This document shows, piece by piece, positions 42,613-47,963 of a DNA stretch of 47,963 nucleotides (position 1 is its first letter; every line of letters begins with the position of its first letter). Both the position numbers and the translations under genes were made by a program. The notes beneath the pieces are model-generated. The model did not search any database. It saw only the letters and a program-made list of their open reading frames with translations, and was not told the DNA's origin. This DNA is from Herpetosiphonaceae bacterium (GTDB lineage Bacteria; Chloroflexota; Chloroflexia; Chloroflexales; Kallotenuaceae), in contig JACDGP010000031.1 in assembly GCA_013821605.1 (NCBI GenBank), positions 1 through 47,963 on the forward strand, read 5' to 3'.

Positions 42613-43592
42613 CGCACCACCCCTTCCCGGAAGACCTGGTCGATCACGCTCTCCAGTGGCGGCTCCTCCACTGATAGGTCCGCAATCGATAGCTCCGCCA
42701 GCAGCCGGGTGATCACCGCTGGCACCTCCTGCCGCAGCACACGCAGTGCTACCTTGCCCTCCTCTGCCTCCACGACCTCCCCGAAACTGCTCCAATCTGG
42801 CTGTGCTTCGTCGGCGACTGCCACCTTCACGACCTTGTAGGGCGAGTTCGTGATCGCGAGGCCTGCGAGATCGCCGTTATATGCCAGCTGCCCCTTGTCG
42901 ATAAGCATGATGCGCTTGCACAGCGTTTCCACGTCGGCCATGTAGTGACTGGTGAGCAGCATCGTTGCTCCCGTCGTGCGGGTGTAATCAGCGACGAACC
43001 GGCGTAGCATGCGGACCGCCGTCACGTCCAAGCCGAGTGTTGGCTCATCCAGAAACAGCACCCGCGGCCGGTACAGCAGCGCCAGCGCAAGACCCGCGCG
43101 CATACGCTCGCCCAACGAAAGTGCCCGCACCTGCCGCTCAAGCAGTGGCTGTAAGTCGAGCATCTCGGTGAGTTCAGCAACGTTACGCTGAAACTCGCTG
43201 TGGGACACCTCGTACAGCAGTTGCTGGAAGCGGAGCGCGTCCAACACGGTCAGTTCTCCGGCTCCGCCGATCGGCTGGCTGCCTCTGATCATTGCGATCT
43301 GACGCAAGAAAACAGGCTCGCGCTTCCAGGGCACGCAGCCAAGCACACGAGCCTCGCCGCTCGTAGGCTGCAGGATGCCGCTCAACATCTTGAGCGTGGT
43401 CGTCTTCCCCGCGCCGTTCGGTCCGATAAAGCCGACAACTTCTCCCGCATCCACCTCGAACGAAATGCCCTGCACGGCGTTGATCGCACGGTACTCGCGG
43501 TGAAAGAGCGAGACCACCGCCGCTTTGAGGCCAGCCTGGCGTACCGGTGCCTGATAGGTCATGGTGAGCCCTTGCACGCTGATCAGCGCCAC
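42603..43592 (-). CDS. ABC-2 exporter ATPase subunit
   Basis: 329 residues starting at GTG 43592 (AAGGAG six bases upstream). Walker A GPNGAGKTT (57-65), signature LSLGERMRAGLAL, Walker B VLFLDEPTLGLD and a switch His in LLTSHYMADVE. The C-terminal extension (about 240-329) is the regulatory domain common in NatA/DrrA-like ATPases. Drives export through the two downstream permeases. Preceded by a leader region that is duplicated upstream of the CoA-binding gene. Confidence 0.93.
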   Translation of the reverse strand: MALISVQGLTMTYQAPVRQAGLKAAVVSLFHREYRAINAVQGISFEVDAGEVVGFIGPNGAGKTTTLKMLSGILQPTSGEARVLGCVPWKREPVFLRQIAMIRGSQPIGGAGELTVLDALRFQQLLYEVSHSEFQRNVAELTEMLDLQPLLERQVRALSLGERMRAGLALALLYRPRVLFLDEPTLGLDVTAVRMLRRFVADYTRTTGATMLLTSHYMADVETLCKRIMLIDKGQLAYNGDLAGLAITNSPYKVVKVAVADEAQPDWSSFGEVVEAEEGKVALRVLRQEVPAVITRLLAELSIADLSVEEPPLESVIDQVFREGVVRCA

Positions 43593-43612
43593 TTTAGTCT
43601 CCTTCCGCTCAG

Positions 43613-43770
43613 CATACTCGTTCCTACTGCGCGTATATCATCTTCAACATACAACACAGATGCAAGATGGAGGGTTGAGCAGTGGTTCGCGACGTGCACG
43701 CTAGTCGTTGGCGCAGGAAACAAACGTAGCTGGTTAGATCTGTCTTGTCCCGGTTGTTATATACCCTCTA
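43613..43770 (-). repeat. Leader-type repeat, copy A (upstream of ABC ATPase)
   Basis: Shares with 45076-45193 the blocks CATACTCGT, ATACAACACAGATGCAAGAT, GCAGGAAA-x-AAACGT, AGATC-x-GTC and CCCGG-xx-GTT in the same order (as read on the plus strand). Both copies lie just 5' of minus-strand genes. On the minus strand TATATA near the distal end could be a -10, so the shared part may be a transcribed leader. The remainder of the 43593-43869 gap shows no gene. Confidence 0.6.
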
Positions 43771-43869
43771 GCGGAAAAAGAAGGTTTCGTATGAAGCTGC
43801 AGCGGGATATGAAAATGAGCGTGCTAGCTGAGTGGTGCAAGTCAGTGCTCGGCAGCGGCTCGACATCGC

Positions 43870-44427
43870 TCACAACAGGGCTCGTATCTGTTGCATTAAT
43901 CCCCCATAGTCAATGCTGTCAAAATCGGTCGTGTCAACCTCGATCACCTCGCCGGGGATCGCCAATGGTTCGAGCCGTCCTTTCAACAACCCTGCCTCAA
44001 GTTCTCCATAGGTGAGCTGGTCAACATGACCTGGATGGCGGCTGCCATCTTCAGCCCGCAGCTTAAACCGTGCAAGCAGCACCTCGCCCTGGGTCCTGCA
44101 CATGAGTTGGCAGGGCCGAAACGAGTACTGCTCTTTGAGCAGCAAGAAACGTTGGGTGGCGAACTCCGCTGCGAAGTTGCTTTCGATGATCTGTGAGCAG
44201 CCTGCAGCCAACTGCACTTCAAGGAAATAGTACAAAAGCTCGTAGGTTGCGATGCCAAGCTGCTGGGACCAGGCGCGATCGCGCCAGCCTAGGGTATCGA
44301 ACAGCCGCTCTTTGATCCCATCCTTATACACAAAGGGCAGCCATAATTCGCTGGCAAGGCGCCGCCCTAGAGTCGTTTTACCGGAGCCAGGTGGCCCTGA
44401 AATGATCAACAGGAGTGGTGATCGCAT
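43870..44427 (-). CDS. P-loop AAA/zeta-toxin-like kinase
   Basis: 185 residues. Walker A GPPGSGKTT (11-19) directly after a hydrophobic strand, then a probable substrate region YKDGIKERLFDTLGW and IIESNFA. Resembles small ATP-dependent kinases of the zeta-toxin/chloramphenicol-phosphotransferase type that phosphorylate nucleotides, sugars or antibiotics. GGAAGA precedes the ATG. No antitoxin next to it. Confidence 0.85.
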   Translation of the reverse strand: MRSPLLLIISGPPGSGKTTLGRRLASELWLPFVYKDGIKERLFDTLGWRDRAWSQQLGIATYELLYYFLEVQLAAGCSQIIESNFAAEFATQRFLLLKEQYSFRPCQLMCRTQGEVLLARFKLRAEDGSRHPGHVDQLTYGELEAGLLKGRLEPLAIPGEVIEVDTTDFDSIDYGGLMQQIRALL

Positions 44428-44594
44428 TGATCTTCCGATCTTGTTCTCCCATACGTTTCTTTTTGGAAACCTTCAGGTATGTCTTGTTCTGCTACCCAAA
44501 GTGCATCAGGTGACGGCTTGGCAGGGCTTGCAACATTCCTTGCAGCCCAATCAACTGCAATATAGACGTCGAAAAATCTTGAATTATTAATCAC
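44428..44594 (-). pseudogene. N-terminal fragment of an unidentified protein (VAVDWxA motif)
   Basis: The ORF starting at 44594 reads FFDVYIAVDWAARN, then PSPDALWVAEQ and KETYGRTRSE before running into the kinase gene in another frame. This looks like the first 55 residues of a known but unnamed family starting with a VAVDWSA motif. No continuation is present, so it is probably a truncated remnant. Could be chance. Confidence 0.3.
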
Positions 44595-44612
44595 AGTAAG
44601 CTCTGGACGACC

Positions 44613-45056
44613 TCATCCCCGTTGGAAGCGGCGGTAATCGACCATGAGGCAGCGATCCTGGACGACCTTGATCCCGGCGCGGGCAAGCTGTTCGGCTGCC
44701 GCATCGTTGCGGATACCGCTCTGGAACCAGACCGCGTTCGGCCGCTTCGCGAGTAAATCGTCTAGGTGCCGAGGGATATCCACGGCAAGGCGAAATACAT
44801 CCACAAGATCAATCGGTCCAGGAATGGCCGCCAAGCTGCGATAAACGCTACAACCAAGGATTTGTGTGATGCCCGGCTCGTAGACCGGCACCGGCACAAT
44901 CTCCAGACCGGCGACCGCAAGTGCTGCCGGTACAGCATGTGCAGGCCGGTCGGCGAACTGCTCGGAGCGGATGCCGAGCACCGCTATGCGGCGTAGTCCT
45001 GCTAATAGTGGCCGGATCTCATCCCAGCTTTCGAGCACATTAGACTGCCACTCCAT
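44613..45056 (-). CDS. CoA-binding domain protein (YccU-like)
   Basis: 147 residues from ATG 45056 with GGAGG seven bases upstream; the longer frame to 45134 is leader sequence. A Rossmann-like CoA-binding domain: IAVLGIRSEQFADRPAHAVP, VPVYEPG, PGPIDLVDVFR, AVWFQSGIRNDAAAEQLARAGI and a final QDRCLMVDYRRF. The family binds CoA through cysteine/Rossmann features; function unknown. Preceded by copy B of the repeated leader. Confidence 0.9.
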   Translation of the reverse strand: MEWQSNVLESWDEIRPLLAGLRRIAVLGIRSEQFADRPAHAVPAALAVAGLEIVPVPVYEPGITQILGCSVYRSLAAIPGPIDLVDVFRLAVDIPRHLDDLLAKRPNAVWFQSGIRNDAAAEQLARAGIKVVQDRCLMVDYRRFQRG

Positions 45057-45075
45057 CCCACATCCTCCATCTGGA

Positions 45076-45193
45076 CATACTCGTGCACAGCAAATCCTAT
45101 TCCAAATACAACACAGATGCAAGATAGAGATCATTCGAGCAGGAAATAAACGTGCCGAGGCAGATCCGTCCTACCCCGGCCGTTGCATAGCCT
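45076..45193 (-). repeat. Leader-type repeat, copy B (upstream of CoA-binding gene)
   Basis: Similar to 43613-43770 in five ordered blocks, with 19 of 20 or better identity in the ACAACACAGATGCAAGAT core and about 65-70% across the rest by eye; copy A has roughly 35 extra bases in the middle. Lies immediately upstream of the CoA-binding gene's SD. Confidence 0.6.
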
Positions 45194-45258
45194 CAATGTT
45201 GACATCAAGGTTTTGGATGAACTTGCACTTACAGCAGTATCTCAGAACTGCTCTATGC

Positions 45259-45702
45259 TTATTCCGTGACGGCCAGGGTGGTGAGCATCCGCACGATGAT
45301 CGTCCAAGCCAGCACATGCATTACAGCCAGTGCCCCAACTGTGGCCACGGTCGTACCAGGCATCACCCGCGATACGAGCAGTAAGATATCTGGCACGAAC
45401 GAAACCACTAGCACGCCCAGCGCAATGCGCTTGAAGAGCGTGATTGGTCGCCGTGCGAAGCGCCCAATCAGCGCAAACACGAGCACTGCTCCCAGTGCCC
45501 CGATGACCGTAAACGCAATAGGTGGTCCCCAACCGAGCGGTGGAAAGTTCCCGACATTCAGCAGCGCGGCAGCTATTGTCCGTACAATGACAGTCCCAAT
45601 GACTGCAGCGATGATAGTGAGCGGTCCGACCCACGCGAGTCGGCGTAGAGCTACATCGTCCGGTTGAACAGAACTGGCCGCCGTCGAGTATGTTGCTGCC
45701 AT
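45259..45702 (-). CDS. DUF6069 family membrane protein
   Basis: 147 residues from ATG 45702 (GGGAGG seven bases upstream). Four membrane helices near 25-48, 58-80, 90-112 and 120-142. FALIGRFARRPITLFKRIAL and VSFVPDILLLVSRVMPGTTV match DUF6069 proteins, common in Chloroflexota and Actinobacteria and of unknown function. Confidence 0.82.
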   Translation of the reverse strand: MAATYSTAASSVQPDDVALRRLAWVGPLTIIAAVIGTVIVRTIAAALLNVGNFPPLGWGPPIAFTVIGALGAVLVFALIGRFARRPITLFKRIALGVLVVSFVPDILLLVSRVMPGTTVATVGALAVMHVLAWTIIVRMLTTLAVTE

Positions 45703-46023
45703 GGATGACCTCCCTTGACTTCGTACATATAACGAAGCTAGCAGGTACATGTTAAGAAGTTGTTCAGAAGGTATAGGGAAATGATGTGGCCACTGTTTCG
45801 ATCTGCTTGAGCGCTCGTTTCGGTCCGCCACTGATTTCCATATGCTTTCGCAATACGATCTTAACAACTTCTTCACATCTATAGTGTAGGTTGTCAGCGA
45901 GGTCTGCATCCGAGCGGTTGAAATGCAACAAGCAATCCAAGTCCCGCAGGTGGCGCTACCACAACCCGTCCTGGTGGTGCCGCCGGTCGCCTGCCCGGTG
46001 GCGCACCTAGCGGCTTCAATATC
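45703..46023. other. Divergent intergenic region with inverted repeats
   Basis: Contains AAGAAGTTGTT (45754-45764) and its exact complement AACAACTTCTT (45863-45873), and a smaller inverted repeat CTTCGT-ACATATA-ACGAAG just before the DUF6069 SD that could be a repressor site. The last 100 bases are open in frame with the next gene and read like a Gly/Pro-rich linker. Confidence 0.45.
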
Positions 46024-46326
46024 ATGCGATATATTCCAATTCCACTCCCAACCTTGTTCCTGCTGAACGGCATCAGCTATATCGTGCTCGGCGTCGCGCT
46101 GTATCTGCCGGCCTTGTCCCGCTATCAGCCGATCGTGCGTGGCCTCCTGATCGCCCTAGCAGCGGTCACGATGCTCATGTATTTGGCAATTGTCGGTGTT
46201 CGCACCAATCCGACCGGCTGGATCGATAAGGTCGTAGAGATCAGCCTGATCGTCCTGCTGCTGATCGACGCTCGGCGCCCTGCGCTGGCATCGGCTCGCA
46301 TAGCACCGGGCGCAACTGCCACCTGA
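46024..46326 (+). CDS. Small membrane protein, unknown function
   Basis: 100 residues with three hydrophobic helices (about 7-30, 38-58, 68-82). ATG 46024 has no clear SD. The same frame stays open upstream to a TGA near 45920 and encodes PSPAGGATTRPGGAAGR and PGGAPSGFNIM, a low-complexity extension without a standard start codon. So either the true start is non-canonical or the 5' end was lost. No named family recognised. Confidence 0.6.
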   Translation: MRYIPIPLPTLFLLNGISYIVLGVALYLPALSRYQPIVRGLLIALAAVTMLMYLAIVGVRTNPTGWIDKVVEISLIVLLLIDARRPALASARIAPGATAT

Positions 46327-46404
46327 CCCGAAGGTCATGATTGCATCCTGCTGCCGGTCGTGTACACTGAGACGACATTCATGTAGTCGTGCTCAGGAGG
46401 CCCT

Positions 46405-47178
46405 ATGCGTTTCTCGGTTTGCGTTGAAATGCTCTTCACTGACCGTCCGTTCCTTGATCGCCTCGATGCCGTCCAGCAAGCCGGCTTCGAGGCCTTCGAG
46501 TTCTGGAGTTGGCGCGACAAGGATCTGTCCGCGCTCCGTACCCGCCAGCAAGCCAGCGGCCTCACGGCGGCTGCCCTCGTGCTGGATACCGGCCAGCCGC
46601 TGGTCGCCGCACCACAACCCGAGGTAATCCGTCGGGCCGTGCAAGAGTCGCTCGCGGCTGCCCGACAATTAGACTGTCAAACCCTTATCTGTACCGTTTC
46701 CGACCCCGGTGGAGGTGAGATCCTACCTGGTGTGCCACGTCCCGAGCAGCATCACAATATCGTCGCCGGCCTCAAGCTCGTCGCGCCCCTCGCCGAGGAA
46801 GCCGGAGTCACCATTGTCCTTGAGCCGCTCAATATCCTCGTTGACCATCCGGGCTATTACTTGACGAGCTCCGCCGAAGGCTTCGACATCATTCGCGAGG
46901 TCAGCAGTCCGGCCGTTAAACTGCTCTTCGACATCTACCACCAGCAGATCACCGAAGGCAACCTGCTGAGCAATCTGCTGCCTAACCTCGATCTGATCGG
47001 TCACTTCCACATCGCCGATGTCCCAGGTCGCCACGAGCCGGGCTCCGGCGAGATCAACTACCGCAACGTCTTGCACGCGATTGATGCTGCCGGCTACCAT
47101 GGCTTCGTCGGTCTGGAATATCGTGAGCGAGCCGCCGCAGGGGCGACGCTACCTGCCGTCATTGCGCTCGCCCAATGA
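46405..47178 (+). CDS. Hydroxypyruvate isomerase-family TIM barrel protein
   Basis: 257 residues, AGGAGG before the ATG. Xylose-isomerase-like fold: VEMLFTDRPFLDRLDAVQQ, the metal glutamate in IVLEPLN, KLLFDIYHQQITEG, HFHIADVPGRHEPGSGEINY and the C-terminal GLEYRE. These are hallmarks of the Hyi group that interconverts hydroxypyruvate and tartronate semialdehyde, though many members have other sugar substrates. No glyoxylate-pathway neighbour is present. Confidence 0.9.
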   Translation: MRFSVCVEMLFTDRPFLDRLDAVQQAGFEAFEFWSWRDKDLSALRTRQQASGLTAAALVLDTGQPLVAAPQPEVIRRAVQESLAAARQLDCQTLICTVSDPGGGEILPGVPRPEQHHNIVAGLKLVAPLAEEAGVTIVLEPLNILVDHPGYYLTSSAEGFDIIREVSSPAVKLLFDIYHQQITEGNLLSNLLPNLDLIGHFHIADVPGRHEPGSGEINYRNVLHAIDAAGYHGFVGLEYRERAAAGATLPAVIALAQ

Positions 47179-47221
47179 GGTACTAACCTACCCAAGACAA
47201 TGCGCACTATCTCATGGCTTA

Positions 47222-47548
47222 TCAACTCGCTGGCAAATAATCAATGACAAACACATCCTCAACAATGCCAAGCTGCTGCAACAACGTTCCAAATTGGGCG
47301 TGGTCGGGGTGAGGCAGATATGCGTCGCGCGCCGCCAGATCGTCGAACGTGAGCGTGTAGACATGCGTAAAGTTCAAGTTCTTGCCCTCTGGACTATTGT
47401 TGATACCATGTTCGAATGCCCTTATGCCCGGTATCTTCTCCTGTAATGCACGGAAGGCATCGGTAGCGCGTTGGATCTGCTCCGGCGAGCTTCCGTCTTT
47501 ATACTTAAATATCACAATATGGCGAACAAATGTTGGAGCTAACTGCAT
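47222..47548 (-). CDS. Dabb (stress-responsive A/B barrel) protein
   Basis: 108 residues from ATG 47548 (AAGGA five bases upstream). VRHIVIFKYKDGSSPEQIQR, ALQEKIPGIRAFEHGINNSPEG, FTHVYTLTFDDLAARDAYLPHPDHAQF and a final VFVIDYL match the dimeric ferredoxin-like Dabb family; its ligands vary. The frame is open upstream and joins in-frame to a signal-peptide-bearing remnant. Confidence 0.88.
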   Translation of the reverse strand: MQLAPTFVRHIVIFKYKDGSSPEQIQRATDAFRALQEKIPGIRAFEHGINNSPEGKNLNFTHVYTLTFDDLAARDAYLPHPDHAQFGTLLQQLGIVEDVFVIDYLPAS

Positions 47549-47788
47549 GGCGATCCTTCCTTCCACCAATGATGACACCCTACCGCTTGTGGCCGCAGTA
47601 AACCGCGTTCGCCGGGCGGCACACCTGATAGTGCCGCCCGTGATCAACGCCGCATCGAGCGCACTTTCGATGCAACTTGCAGCGGTCCCATCGCCAACTA
47701 CGCCGTGCGCTTGCACCGGATGGACCAGGCCACTGGATAACATCACGATGCCGGCTATCATCAGAAAGACACGCACCAGTTTTCGCAT
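47549..47788 (-). pseudogene. Signal peptide plus beginning of a secreted beta-helix-type protein, truncated
   Basis: ATG 47788 has a strong AAGGAG. The product starts MRKLVRVFLMIAGIVMLSSG, a clear signal peptide ending near VQA, then GVVGDGTAASCIESALDAAL, as in secreted parallel beta-helix surface proteins. After GGTI the sequence loses that character and runs in-frame into the Dabb ORF. Either a degraded remnant or a newly fused secreted protein. Confidence 0.5.
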
Positions 47789-47963
47789 ACGCTTCTCCTT
47801 GCCGAGGACGCCGAGCAGTGCGCCGCGATATCCCCTTAAAATGCTTCCCCGGCCCTGACAGAACATCGCCGGGTCCAGCTTCTGTCGAATGTTGATTTCG
47901 TTTTTTCTTACTCCATTCGCAACGTTTGCATAAATTGTAAAAGCAGTGGAAGATATTCAGCAT

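Noticed and set aside
41845-42795. Longer start (42795) for the ABC-2 permease
   Set aside because: The extra 61 residues lie inside the ATPase gene in another frame and are Gly-rich low-complexity sequence; ATG 42612 fits the family N-terminus.
1-47963. CRISPR arrays, tRNA or rRNA genes, integrases or transposases
   Set aside because: No regular spaced repeats, cloverleaf-like genes, rRNA segments or recombinase motifs were noticed while reading; a dedicated search tool could still find a short tRNA.

Overview
The window is a chromosomal stretch from a bacterium with about 55-60% G+C. The gene families (an ilv-leu operon that includes citramalate synthase, a DUF5054 glycosidase-like gene, DUF6069, AMIN-like and ClbS-like proteins) fit a member of the Chloroflexota best. 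That placement is inference from gene content, because there is no rRNA marker. No tRNA, rRNA, CRISPR array, transposase or phage structural gene was seen.

The most unusual locus is 4585-8280 on the minus strand. An ECF-type sigma factor is followed after 3 nt by a 1031-residue protein that is a single-chain, miniaturised fusion of the two catalytic RNA polymerase subunits. Its first half carries RpoB landmarks: the rifampicin-region helix, the fork motif GRICPIDTPEG, FEDAI, and GDKLSNRHGAKG with both catalytic lysines. Its second half carries RpoC landmarks: a clamp-helix-like segment, SGRAVI, the catalytic motif DADFDGD and a bridge-helix GARG. The beta flap, the beta' zinc ribbon and a normal trigger loop are missing. 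The pair looks like a self-contained second transcription system, and I know of no description of it.

Layout. 1-1483: left-truncated ABC exporter behind a strong promoter, short leader ORFs and a terminator (probable attenuator). 1845-4358: tautomerase, then a DUF5054 gene cut by an in-frame amber codon. 4339-8280: molybdopterin-oxidoreductase remnant and the sigma/mini-RNAP pair. 8431-10183: SDR and sugar isomerase-like pair. 10254-22298: branched-chain amino acid operon, transcribed leftwards as ilvB-ilvH-ilvC-leuA-cimA-ilvE-leuC-[SUKH]-leuD-leuB. It starts at a sigma70-type promoter followed by a Leu/Val/Ile-rich leader peptide and a terminator. 22436-27593: MFS exporter, GNAT, M23 peptidase, UppP and a small membrane protein. 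27739-32121: VOC protein, frameshifted methyltransferase, serine hydrolase and a multiply broken aminoglycoside-phosphotransferase-like gene. 32350-39881: single-gene units (ClbS-like, alpha/beta hydrolases, LOV photoreceptor, winged helix, CBS pair, AMIN-like, PhyH-like, MDMPI-like). 39935-40509: MazF/antitoxin pair with a palindromic operator. 41059-43770: three-gene ABC-2 exporter behind a leader that is duplicated at 45076-45193. 43870-47788: P-loop kinase, CoA-binding protein, DUF6069, small membrane protein, hydroxypyruvate isomerase-like protein, Dabb protein and a secreted-protein remnant.

Functionally, the operon covers BCAA synthesis except IlvD. CimA suggests a pyruvate/citramalate route to 2-oxobutanoate. 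Many of the other genes are typical accessory genes (detoxification, export, light sensing, toxin-antitoxin), and several are decaying.
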